From Ignavibacteriota bacterium (GTDB lineage: Bacteria > Bacteroidota > Ignavibacteria > UBA10030 > SZUA-254): a stretch of 64,000 nucleotides of DNA. Each line of letters starts with the position of its first letter. The first letter of the stretch is position 1. Below are positions 53,689 through 61,674 of the stretch, piece after piece. The stretch is from positions 62,001-126,000 of the forward strand of contig JANYJZ010000041.1 of the NCBI GenBank assembly GCA_025358305.1. The letters are read 5' to 3'. The notes beneath the pieces were generated by a model. The model saw only the letters and a list, made by a program, of their open reading frames with translations. It did no database searches and was not told the DNA's origin. The position numbers were made by a program, and so were the translations under genes.

Positions 53689-54293
53689 ATGACTGTAGGA
53701 CCATAGAATTCCTCCTCCCCGAAGCCGCGACATCGTCGCTGAGTCCGGCCGTAGCGCACGCGGTCGAGGAACACCTGCGCGGCTGCGTTTCGTGTGCGCG
53801 CACGGCCGCGGAGATGCGCGAGTTTTTCTCCCGGCATGTGGCCCCCGAGGCGGTCCCGGAATCGTACTGGATGACAATCCTCCCCCGGGTTCGCCAGGGC
53901 ATCGACGCACGGAAGACGTTCGAGTTGCCGGCATTCGTCCTGAAGCGCCTCTCGCCGGCCCTCGCCGCGCTCTTCCTCCTTGTTGTCGGCTCGGAGCTCA
54001 TCCCGACCAAGACTGGGTCGTCGCCGGGTGATGCGGCGATGCTCCTGACGAGCCTTCCGGAATCGGAGCTCGTCTCGGTCGCGGAACGGCACGACTCGGA
54101 GGCTCCCATCATGCTCCCGGCGGACATCGCGGAGAACGCGTCGCCCGATCTGGAGGAAAGCAGCATGATCCAGGAGATCGTCGACGCGGAAACGACCGTG
54201 AATCTCTACGCATACCTCGATCCCGATGTCGCCCTGGGGAATCTCGCCGACGAGGATCAGGTGAAGCTCATCAGCATGATCGAACATGAATGA
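53685..54293 (+). CDS. Membrane-bound anti-sigma factor with zinc-binding motif
   Basis: The 202-residue protein has the anti-sigma zinc motif HxxxCxxC in VEEHLRGCVSCART near residue 30, a single hydrophobic helix (about residues 90-107, LSPALAALFLLVVGS) and an acidic outer part. It overlaps the sigma gene, which it should bind and hold at the membrane until a signal comes. Its own 3' end overlaps the frame before the next gene, which encodes a Spy-like protein. Confidence 0.85.
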   Translation: MNDCRTIEFLLPEAATSSLSPAVAHAVEEHLRGCVSCARTAAEMREFFSRHVAPEAVPESYWMTILPRVRQGIDARKTFELPAFVLKRLSPALAALFLLVVGSELIPTKTGSSPGDAAMLLTSLPESELVSVAERHDSEAPIMLPADIAENASPDLEESSMIQEIVDAETTVNLYAYLDPDVALGNLADEDQVKLISMIEHE

Positions 54294-54318
54294 TCACGTA
54301 CATACGAAAGGCACGCAT

Positions 54319-54840
54319 ATGAACATTCGGATCGCACTCGTCGTTCTTCTCTCAACATTGTGCTTCGCACTCACGCAGGCCCAGGAGCCGAGGTCCCCGC
54401 ATGGCGGGATGGGCGGAGGCATGGGGCGTGGCATGGGCGGCAAGCCGGAACGCCTGGACAACTTTAGGAAGATGCGGCTCGTCGAGCTTCTCCATCTCAA
54501 GGAGGACGAGGCCGTGCGGTTCTTCGCGAAACAGGGTGCGCACGAGGAGACGATCGGCGGCCTCATGAAGACCCGAAACGACATGCTCGACGCGGCCGAC
54601 GCGATGGCCAAAGAGAAGTCGGGCGATCCCGAACTCCAGAAGAAGATCGACGTCGTCCTCGACATCGATCAGCAGATCTTCGCCGAACGCCAGCGGTTCC
54701 AGAAGGAGATGCGCGGGTTTCTCACTCCGGAGCAGTTCGTGACGTTCATCTCGTTCGAGCGGAACTTCGGGCTTCAAGTTCGTGACGCCCTCGGGAAGAT
54801 GCGCAACGGGCCAGGCTCGATGCGCAGAGAACACGACTAA
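54319..54840 (+). CDS. Spy/CpxP-like periplasmic protein
   Basis: The 173-residue protein has a signal peptide (STLCFALTQAQ), a Gly/Met-rich stretch (GGMGGGMGRGMGG) and a long helical part (LVELLHLKEDEAVRFFAKQ to FLTPEQFVTFISFERNF). The LTPEQ helix is the Spy/CpxP hallmark, and the Met/Gly run could bind a soft metal such as copper. The ATG at 54319 has AAAGG upstream. It is the third gene of the sigma unit and a probable target or modulator. Confidence 0.75.
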   Translation: MNIRIALVVLLSTLCFALTQAQEPRSPHGGMGGGMGRGMGGKPERLDNFRKMRLVELLHLKEDEAVRFFAKQGAHEETIGGLMKTRNDMLDAADAMAKEKSGDPELQKKIDVVLDIDQQIFAERQRFQKEMRGFLTPEQFVTFISFERNFGLQVRDALGKMRNGPGSMRREHD

Positions 54841-54868
54841 ACGTTCTCCACCCTGTGAGGCGGTCAAG

Positions 54869-54903
54869 CGCCCCTTGTGCGTTGGTGGTTCGCACAGGGG
54901 GCG
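54869..54903 (+). terminator. Hairpin after the sigma/anti-sigma/Spy unit
   Basis: A 13-bp stem (CGCCCCTTGTGCG / CGCACAGGGGGCG, one wobble pair) with a 9-base loop begins 29 bases after the stop. Only a weak T-rich tail (TATCATTTG) follows. Confidence 0.5.
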
Positions 54904-54909
54904 TATCAT

Positions 54910-54938
54910 TTGTAGAAGTCTGAAAAGGGATGTATATT
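54910..54938 (+). promoter_or_regulatory. Promoter of the cysteine desulfurase gene
   Basis: TTGTAG (54910-54915) and TATATT (54933-54938) are 17 bases apart. The ATG is only 7 bases beyond the -10, so the transcript would start at or next to the start codon. Confidence 0.6.
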
Positions 54939-54945
54939 TTTCTCC

Positions 54946-56109
54946 ATGCGCAGCGTCTATCTTGACCATACCGCGACGACACCGCTCGATCCTATCGTGG
55001 AAGAGGCTATGCGGCCCTATTTCACCGAGAAGTTCGGCAACGCTTCTTCCGTGCACCATTACGGCCAGGAGGCCCGCGCTGCGCTCGACAGGAGCAGGGA
55101 CGCCCTTGCCGCTATGCTGGGAGCCAGGCCGGGGGAGATCTTCTTCGTCGGGAGCGGCACCGAGGCGGACAATTACGCCCTCAAGGGGGCAGCCCTGCAC
55201 ATCGCAAAGACAGGGAAGCGCCACATCGTCACGACCGCCGTTGAGCACCACGCCGTCCTGGAGACCTGCTCCTACCTGGCCGAGCAGGAGGGGTTCAGCG
55301 TCACCCGCGTCCCGGTCGACCGCGACGGCCGCGTCGCGCCCGAGGACGTTCTGGACGCCTTGCGGCCCGAGACCGGCATGGTCTCGGTCATGCACGCCAA
55401 TAACGAGGTCGGGACGATCAACCCGATCCGTGCGATCGCCGAGATCGTCCATGCGCAAGGCATGCTCTTCCACACCGACGCCGTCCAATCGTTCGGAAAG
55501 ATCCCCATTGACGTTCGTGACCTCGGGGCGGACCTCCTGTCCCTTTCGGCCCATAAGATCTACGGCCCGAAGGGGATCGGCGCGCTCTTCATCCGGAAGG
55601 GGGTCGCGCTGGAGAAATTCATGCACGGCGGGGCGCAAGAGCGGGGGAGACGGGGCGGCACGGAGAATGTGCCTCTCGCCGTCGGGTTCGCAGAGGCCGC
55701 GAGGCTCTCGCTGGAGCGCAGGGGGGCGGAACAGCCGAGACTTCTCTCGTTAAAGGCGCATCTCACCGGGCGGCTCTGCGGGGCGTTCCCGGAACTCCTG
55801 GTGAACGGCCACCCCGAAGAGGCCCTCGCGCATATCGTGAACATCTCCTTCGATGCGCGGAAGCTGTCCATCGACGGCGAGGCGCTCCTGTTCGGCCTTG
55901 ATCTCGCAGGGATCGCCGTGACGAGCGGATCGGCCTGTACCTCCGGCAGCATGGAACCGTCGCACGTCTTGCTGGCGATGGGCCGCGAACCGGCCACCGC
56001 CAAAGCGACGATCCGCTTCTCCATGGGGAACTCGACGACCTTGGACGACCTCGACTACGCGGTCGCGTCCCTCGCAGAGGTCGTCCGGCGCATCGGCCGG
56101 CCCGTCTGA
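54946..56109 (+). CDS. Cysteine desulfurase, NifS/IscS family
   Basis: The PLP enzyme takes sulfur from cysteine for Fe-S clusters or tRNA thiolation. The 387-residue protein has YLDHTATTPLDP (the usual DNAATT start varies as DHTATT), the His in TAVEHHAVLE, the PLP Lys in LSAHKIYGPKGIG, and the persulfide Cys in SGSACTSGSMEPSHVL. The longer loop with the ACTSG form places it near the NifS-type group I enzymes. No IscU or mnmA gene is adjacent. It faces the minus-strand ppx gene, 7 bases away. Confidence 0.93.
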   Translation: MRSVYLDHTATTPLDPIVEEAMRPYFTEKFGNASSVHHYGQEARAALDRSRDALAAMLGARPGEIFFVGSGTEADNYALKGAALHIAKTGKRHIVTTAVEHHAVLETCSYLAEQEGFSVTRVPVDRDGRVAPEDVLDALRPETGMVSVMHANNEVGTINPIRAIAEIVHAQGMLFHTDAVQSFGKIPIDVRDLGADLLSLSAHKIYGPKGIGALFIRKGVALEKFMHGGAQERGRRGGTENVPLAVGFAEAARLSLERRGAEQPRLLSLKAHLTGRLCGAFPELLVNGHPEEALAHIVNISFDARKLSIDGEALLFGLDLAGIAVTSGSACTSGSMEPSHVLLAMGREPATAKATIRFSMGNSTTLDDLDYAVASLAEVVRRIGRPV

Positions 56110-56116
56110 GCCCTTC

Positions 56117-57052
56117 CTACTTCCTTCGTTCCCATTCCCGTACGACGAGACCGTAGCGCAGCCCCCGGTCGCTTGCCATGACCGAGGAGATCCGGTAGAG
56201 AGACATGATCTCGTGGAGGATGAGGGTCCCCGCCGTCAAGACGTCCGCACGGCCGCTCGCGGAGGACGAAAGCGACTCGATCTGCTCCGCCGTCAGGGCG
56301 GAGAGTCGATGAAGCCACCGGGCGACGCGGGAATACGGCATGACGTACGCGCGGACCCGAGCGGCGTCAAAACAGGGGAGTTCCTGGTCGAGGCAGGCAA
56401 GTGTGGTGACGGTGCCGGCGACCCCGACCATCGTGAACTGTTCAAATCCGGGGTTCCGGACAGGGGCGAGCTCCTCGAGGATGAGCGACCGAGCGCTTTC
56501 GATCTCTGCCGACTCCGGGGGAGAGTGCCGGAAGAAGCGTTCGGTCAGCCGCACCGCACCGAGCTGGAAGCTAAACCGGGTCAATTTCGTGCTCCCGTTG
56601 TGAGTTCCCGGTATGGCGTACGAGAGCTCCGTGCTCCCGCCCCCAATATCTATGACCATGACATTATATGCTCCGACTGGAAGCCCTCCGAGAGTCCCCT
56701 TGTAGGTGAGGAGTGCTTCTTCTTCCCCAGCAAGGACGTCGATGGCGATCCCGGCGGAGCGCTCCATCTCGGCGAGGAACTCTTTCTGGTTCGAGGCGTC
56801 CCGAACGGCACTCGTGGTACACGCGGCGATGTGGAGAGCGCCAAATTGAAGCGCGATCGCCTTATATTCGATCAAAATGGAGGAGATATTCGCGAAAGAG
56901 CCCGGATCGATGCGGTGTTCGCGGTCGACCGCCCTGCCGAGACGGGGAAGGCGTTGTTCCTCATGGAGAGTTTCGATGTTGCCTGCGTCATCAATTTCGG
57001 CGACCAGGAGGAGGCAGGTGTTCGTCCCGATATCAATGGCGGCGATCTTCAT
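56117..57052 (-). CDS. Ppx/GppA-family phosphatase
   Basis: Members of this family hydrolyse polyphosphate or pppGpp. The 311-residue protein has the actin-like ATPase fold motifs IDIGTNTCLLLVAE at the N-terminus, a catalytic Glu region in LAGEEEALLTYKG, and VMVIDIGGGSTELSYA, ending with VMASDRGLRYGLV. It lacks the C-terminal HD-like domain of long Ppx, so it is the short form. Its ATG overlaps the end of prmA (57049-57052). It is the last gene of a three-gene minus-strand unit. Confidence 0.92.
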   Translation of the reverse strand: MKIAAIDIGTNTCLLLVAEIDDAGNIETLHEEQRLPRLGRAVDREHRIDPGSFANISSILIEYKAIALQFGALHIAACTTSAVRDASNQKEFLAEMERSAGIAIDVLAGEEEALLTYKGTLGGLPVGAYNVMVIDIGGGSTELSYAIPGTHNGSTKLTRFSFQLGAVRLTERFFRHSPPESAEIESARSLILEELAPVRNPGFEQFTMVGVAGTVTTLACLDQELPCFDAARVRAYVMPYSRVARWLHRLSALTAEQIESLSSSASGRADVLTAGTLILHEIMSLYRISSVMASDRGLRYGLVVREWERRK

Positions 57053-57894
57053 GCATGTTTTTCTGCGACAATGGCAACCCATTCATTTTCATAGAGTTGC
57101 CCAAGTACGCTAAAGTGATTCATTGAGAGCCCATGGACCATCGCCTGCTCGTCATGCTTCAGGAGTCCTGAGAACAGTGCTCGGCCCCCTGGCGAGAGAA
57201 CCCTCCGGAACTCTCCCAGGAGTTCAAGGTTCGTGTTGAGTGTAAGGTTCGCCGTTAGGAGTGAAAACTCCCCGTCCCGGAATGTCGAAACCGGAGCATC
57301 GGTGATCGTGATCGCCCCCTCTAGGCCGTTCGAGGCGATGTTTTCCTTCGCATTCTCGATCGACCATTCATCGATATCGATGCCTGCGGCGCTTGTTGCC
57401 CCCATCTTCACGGCGGCGATCGCCAGGATCCCCGTTCCCGTGCCGACGTCGATCATCCGGTCTCCCGGTCGGACGTGCTCCTCCAGGAGCCGCAAGACAA
57501 GGCGCGTCGTCTCATGGTAGCCTGTGCCGAAGGACATTTTCGGGTCGATCTCGATGACGATGCGCCCGGAACCTACCGGGTAGGAGGCCCATGAAGGCTT
57601 GATGACAAGCCGGCTGCCAACCTCGATGGGCTGGATCGTTGCTTCCCAGGCCGCATTCCAGTTCTTGTCCTCGATCTCCCGGGTGGAGATCTCCGCATTG
57701 GCGCTGATGGTCCTGAGGAGAGCCAAGAGATCGGTCCGGAGTTTCTGGCGCTCCCACATCCCTTTTTCAAGATAGCAGAGGAGGTGGCTCTCCCGTTCCT
57801 CAAATCCCATGCAGCCGAGTTCCACCATCGTCGGGATGAGCATCTCTCGCTGGCTCTCGCTGGCGGAGATGGAGATCTCGACATAGGTCTTCAC
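57049..57894 (-). CDS. prmA: Ribosomal protein L11 methyltransferase
   Basis: PrmA trimethylates ribosomal protein L11 using S-adenosylmethionine. The 281-residue protein has the N-terminal substrate domain (VEISISASESQ, then the linker with WNAAWEATIQPIEVG), the family's FGTGYHETTRLVLRLLE, motif I IDVGTGTGILAIAA and ANLTLNTNLELL, which stands where NILA is usual. I chose the GTG at 57894, two bases after the stop of the peptidase gene, because the family sequence begins there. Confidence 0.9.
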   Translation of the reverse strand: MKTYVEISISASESQREMLIPTMVELGCMGFEERESHLLCYLEKGMWERQKLRTDLLALLRTISANAEISTREIEDKNWNAAWEATIQPIEVGSRLVIKPSWASYPVGSGRIVIEIDPKMSFGTGYHETTRLVLRLLEEHVRPGDRMIDVGTGTGILAIAAVKMGATSAAGIDIDEWSIENAKENIASNGLEGAITITDAPVSTFRDGEFSLLTANLTLNTNLELLGEFRRVLSPGGRALFSGLLKHDEQAMVHGLSMNHFSVLGQLYENEWVAIVAEKHA

Positions 57895-57896
57895 AC

Positions 57897-58877
57897 CTAT
57901 GCCCCTTGTTTGTAAATGACATAGAGGAGGACCTTTCCGACGGCTTCGAGGCTTTCGCCGCTGCATTTGTCGGGGGTGTCCTCGAGCGTGTGCCAGTAGC
58001 GGTTCGTCTCGTCGGGGTAGTCGAAGTCGATGAGGTCGATGGTCTTGATGCCCGCCTTGTTCAGGGGGAGATGGTCGTCCGTGACGTAGTTTTGAAGCTT
58101 GTCGCTGAACTGGACGACGTTCAGGGCCTTTGCGGCTGACCAGACCTGCTCGACGACGTCGGGAGCATAGGAGAGTGAATAACGCTCCTTCATGAGCTCC
58201 AACCGCTTGTCCCCGACCATGTCGAGGAGGATGCCGAAGATCGGCTGGAATCCGGCCGGAATGTGCTCTGCAAAATACTTCGCGCCCCGCAAATAGTCCT
58301 GATCATGTCCCTCTTTCGCATAGTCCTCCCCGTCCGTCAGGAGCATGTCGACCCCGACGGCCGCGGGGGGGGAGGCCTTGAGGTGCCGGGCGATCTCGAG
58401 GAGGACCGCGACGCCGCTGGCGCCGTCGTTCGCACCGAGGATGGGCAGCTTGGCCCGCGCAGGGCTCTCTTCCTGGTCCGCCCAGGGACGGGTGTCCCAG
58501 TGAGCGACCAGGAGGATCCTCGTCCGGGCCTCCGGGTGAAACGACGCGATGATGTTCGTCATATGGAGCTCCTTGCCGTCGTACCCCGCGACCGTGAAGG
58601 GCTGGAGGTTGACGGCGTCGGCGTACTGGCTCAGTTCGTTCGAGAGGTAGCCGAGGCAGTTCCGGTGCCCGTCGGATCCCGGCGCCCGCGGACCGAAATC
58701 GGTCTGGGCGGTGAGGTAGGCGTATGCCCTCGCGCCGTCGAAGGCGGGAACGGGAATATCCGCCGGTTTTGCGGTCGCTTGGGCTGCCGGGGGGTTCTCC
58801 GGCACGGGTTTCGGGTTCTCTTTCATGCAGCCTGTCAGCAGAAGAAATAGGAGGAGGAGGGAGAAGGCGTGCTTCAT
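57897..58877 (-). CDS. M28-family lipoprotein peptidase, glutaminyl-cyclase-like
   Basis: The 326-residue protein has a lipobox (LLLTGC, Cys17) and an M28 zinc peptidase fold: metal ligands His and Asp in LLVAHWDTRPWAD and GANDGASGVAVLLE, Glu in LLTDGEDY, Asp in LLDMVGDKR and the last His in RYWHTLEDT. The pattern AHWDTRP with GANDGASG is that of glutaminyl-peptide cyclotransferase-like members, which close N-terminal Gln to pyroglutamate, but an aminopeptidase is also possible. It is anchored in the envelope. It heads the prmA-ppx unit. Confidence 0.88.
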   Translation of the reverse strand: MKHAFSLLLLFLLLTGCMKENPKPVPENPPAAQATAKPADIPVPAFDGARAYAYLTAQTDFGPRAPGSDGHRNCLGYLSNELSQYADAVNLQPFTVAGYDGKELHMTNIIASFHPEARTRILLVAHWDTRPWADQEESPARAKLPILGANDGASGVAVLLEIARHLKASPPAAVGVDMLLTDGEDYAKEGHDQDYLRGAKYFAEHIPAGFQPIFGILLDMVGDKRLELMKERYSLSYAPDVVEQVWSAAKALNVVQFSDKLQNYVTDDHLPLNKAGIKTIDLIDFDYPDETNRYWHTLEDTPDKCSGESLEAVGKVLLYVIYKQGA

Positions 58878-58903
58878 CGTTCGATCTCGTGAATGTTTGG
58901 CAA

Positions 58904-58932
58904 AATCTAACGAAAAGTTGACAGAATCGCAA
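58904..58932 (-). promoter_or_regulatory. Promoter of the M28-prmA-ppx operon
   Basis: On the minus strand TTGCGA (58927-58932) and TAGATT (58904-58909) are 17 bases apart, with TTTG directly following as in Bacteroidota promoters (TAnnTTTG). The ATG lies 26 bases downstream. Confidence 0.55.
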
Positions 58933-59019
58933 TCGCCCCGCCGGGGCTGAAACTTTTTTCATCGGCCTTCGTTATACCATTCAAAGAGCGCTACTTTCCA
59001 TCTACGCTAAGGAGTCGAT

Positions 59020-59991
59020 ATGAACAGATCACTGTCTCTGACGGCCAAGCTCGCCGTACTGCTCGCCTTGGCGGTCGTCTTCGGGGCGACGCTCATCGCT
59101 CTTTCCACGCGCACGCAGCGCCGGGATCACAGCGACGCCTATTTCACAGGCGACTCGGATAACTCGAAGAAGGTCCACGAGACCTTCGCCGTGACCTCCG
59201 GCGGGGAACTCATCCTCGACTCCGACCTCGGCGACGTCGAGATCACCGGCTCGGACGCCTCGGAGCTCACCTTGGACGTCAGCATGGACGGCTCCAAGAA
59301 GGAGATTGACAAGTTCAGTGTCGACTTCAGCCAGGACGCCAATACCGTTCGGGTGACCGGCCGCTCGGAGAAGCGCTCGTTCCGGATCTTCGACAATAAT
59401 TCGCTCCAAGTGCGCTATGAGATCCATCTCCCGAAGAACTTCAACCTCCATCTGGAAACGGCGGGCGGCAACATCGTGCTCGCGGGCGTCGAGGGATCGC
59501 TCCAGGGCGAGACTTCCGGCGGGGACCTCGACCTCTCCGACCTGAGCGGCACCGTGACCATGCGGACCTCGGGCGGCAACGTCACGCTGCGCAACACCCG
59601 CGGCGACATGACCGCGGAGACCTCCGGCGGGAACATCCGCGGCGAGAACGTCTCGGGTTCCACACACGTGGAGACCTCGGGCGGCAACATCACATTCCGG
59701 GAAACGGACGGAAAACTTTATGCGACGACCTCGGGCGGCGATATCCGGGTCTCGCTCACCGACAACAAGGGCATCGACGTCTCCACCTCGGGCGGCAGCA
59801 TCACGCTGACCCTGCCGAAGACGATCTCTGCGAACGTCGAGGCCGAAACGACCGGCGGCGACGTGACCTGCGACTTCTCGTTCGCCGGGCACCTGCATGA
59901 CGGGAGCCTCAACGGCACGATCAACGGCGGCGGCAACCTCATCAAGGCAGAAACGTCCGGAGGGGATATCGTTATCAATGAAACTGATTAG
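59020..59991 (+). CDS. DUF4097-family exported beta-helix-like protein
   Basis: The 323-residue protein has an N-terminal signal or anchor helix (about residues 9-28) and a ladder of short strands with ETSGGNI-type turns repeated about every 15-17 residues, the DUF4097 pattern that folds as a parallel beta structure. Such proteins are often tied to envelope stress systems, with unknown job. AAGGAG precedes the ATG. It is a single gene followed by a strong terminator. Confidence 0.88.
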   Translation: MNRSLSLTAKLAVLLALAVVFGATLIALSTRTQRRDHSDAYFTGDSDNSKKVHETFAVTSGGELILDSDLGDVEITGSDASELTLDVSMDGSKKEIDKFSVDFSQDANTVRVTGRSEKRSFRIFDNNSLQVRYEIHLPKNFNLHLETAGGNIVLAGVEGSLQGETSGGDLDLSDLSGTVTMRTSGGNVTLRNTRGDMTAETSGGNIRGENVSGSTHVETSGGNITFRETDGKLYATTSGGDIRVSLTDNKGIDVSTSGGSITLTLPKTISANVEAETTGGDVTCDFSFAGHLHDGSLNGTINGGGNLIKAETSGGDIVINETD

Positions 59992-60033
59992 TCGGTGATG
60001 TGGATTGTGGATGAGTGGATCCCCGACGATCGG

Positions 60034-60069
60034 TCCGTCCCGCAGAGGCTTGCGGGACGGATTTTTTTT
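60034..60069 (+). terminator. Intrinsic terminator between convergent genes
   Basis: A perfect 11-bp stem (TCCGTCCCGCA / TGCGGGACGGA) with a 6-base loop is followed by eight T. The T-run touches the stop codon (60068-60070) of the minus-strand carboxypeptidase gene that converges on it. Confidence 0.95.
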
Positions 60070-61552
60070 ACCGTTTCCGAAGGTCCGTTCCTGCCACGAG
60101 CGCGACGATGGAATTCTGGAGCGCGCGCAATACGGAGAGCTCCCCTGGAAAATGATTACAGAGGATCGAGAAGGCGACCGGCGCGCCGCCGGCCGTCGTG
60201 ACGTATCCTGAAAGGCAGCTCACCCCCGTGAGCGTGCCGGTCTTCGCCGCAGCGTTCCCTTCGGCCTTCGTCCCCTTCATCCTGTTCTTGAGCGACCCGT
60301 CGATCCCCGCGACCGGAAGGCTGCGCCGAAACCGCCCGAACGTCGCGCTCTGGTCGAACTCGTGCTGGAGGAGCCGGCAGACCGCCGAGGGGGAGACGAC
60401 CGTGTACCAGGAGACCCCTGAGCCGTCGGCGAGGATCATTGCGGTCGTGTCGGCGTCGGCCTCGGCGAGGTACGACTTGACGGCCGCGAGACCCGCTTCC
60501 GCGGACCCCGGCGGGCTGGAGCCTTCCGCGCCGAGCGTCTTGAGGAGCATCTCTGCGCCGAGATTATAACTCTCCTTGTTCGTCCGCTCCACGACCGTGT
60601 CGAGCCCGTGCGTGACCTCGCCGAGTGTGTCGGCGAAGGGGACGGGCGTCAGGCTCGTGGAGAGTCCGCCGACGATCCGGACGCCACGGCCGAGCAGGCG
60701 GTCCCGCAAGAGCGCCAGGAGCCACTCCGCCGGCTTCCAGATGGTGAGGTCGAGGTGTTTCGCGGTGTCGTCCGGCGCGATACGGCCGAAGAGCCGGAAC
60801 GTGTTCGTGTTCCGGATCCTGTCGCCGTCGAGGGGTGCGATGAGTGTGTCGGTTCCGGTGATCGCGGCCGAGAGGACTTTCACCTCCGCCGAGGCGGGCT
60901 CCATAGTGAACCCCGGTGCGCCGCCTGGTGCCGATGAGGGCGTGACGCGAAGTGAGATCACGTTGTGATGGACACAGAGGGGTGTGAGGAACGGAAAGTC
61001 GGAATACGGCTCGTCGTCCCACATCCAGCCCTTTCCCCAGCCAACCGAATCGAACCTGCTGACATCCCCGATGATTCCCCCGGTGATCCTTCTGATCCCT
61101 CTGGCCGCGATCATCTGTGCGAGCGAATCGAGGTCGGCGGGCATGAGGAGCGGATCGCCTGTTCCCGCGACGATGAGATCCCCTTCGAGGACGCTGTCAC
61201 GGATGGCCGAACGGGCGCCGGCGGCGGTCGTGAACCGGAAGGACGGGTCCAGTCGGTGCAGCGCGGTGGCGGTCGTAAGGAGCTTCATGTTCGAGCCGGG
61301 ATGGAAGAGCTTCCGGCTGTTCTGCTCGAAGAGCACCGACTTGTCCCGCAAGGAGCGGATCTCCACGCCGATGAAGCATGGCGCGAGCGCAGAGTCGGCG
61401 AGGAGCTTCCGAAGCTCCGTCCTCATCTCCGACCGGGATGTCGGACGCGTTCTGCCGAGGGCCGCGTGCGCGGAGGGGTGGCGAGGCACCGTAGCGTAGG
61501 CGATCGAGAGGGCGACGAGGGTCATTGCGCCGAGGGCAACGATTCTTTTCAT
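60068..61552 (-). CDS. dacB: D-alanyl-D-alanine carboxypeptidase/endopeptidase, PBP4 type (S13)
   Basis: The enzyme trims or opens peptidoglycan cross-links in the periplasm. The 494-residue protein has an N-terminal signal or anchor helix, the active Ser87 in HPGSNMKLL (SxxK), the second motif SYNLGAE (SxN), and KTG in AAKTGTLTG. The large insert between the first two motifs, typical of PBP4 class C, is present (GDPLLMP, GWMWDDEPYSDF). The start at MKRIVALG gives a normal signal. It is a single gene. Confidence 0.94.
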   Translation of the reverse strand: MKRIVALGAMTLVALSIAYATVPRHPSAHAALGRTRPTSRSEMRTELRKLLADSALAPCFIGVEIRSLRDKSVLFEQNSRKLFHPGSNMKLLTTATALHRLDPSFRFTTAAGARSAIRDSVLEGDLIVAGTGDPLLMPADLDSLAQMIAARGIRRITGGIIGDVSRFDSVGWGKGWMWDDEPYSDFPFLTPLCVHHNVISLRVTPSSAPGGAPGFTMEPASAEVKVLSAAITGTDTLIAPLDGDRIRNTNTFRLFGRIAPDDTAKHLDLTIWKPAEWLLALLRDRLLGRGVRIVGGLSTSLTPVPFADTLGEVTHGLDTVVERTNKESYNLGAEMLLKTLGAEGSSPPGSAEAGLAAVKSYLAEADADTTAMILADGSGVSWYTVVSPSAVCRLLQHEFDQSATFGRFRRSLPVAGIDGSLKNRMKGTKAEGNAAAKTGTLTGVSCLSGYVTTAGGAPVAFSILCNHFPGELSVLRALQNSIVALVAGTDLRKR

Positions 61553-61674
61553 AGGGCAACAGTGCCGGCGAGGTGGCTGGTCATGGGGCATGGTGGAAGT
61601 TCAAAGAAAAAAGTCTGAGATGCAAGCGGCAAGAGCGGGCGGGACGCCGAAATGGAGACGCTGAGGGCGTATCG

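Noticed and set aside
54869-54903. Hairpin as a possible small RNA gene
   Set aside because: It follows a stop codon at terminator distance and has no promoter of its own.
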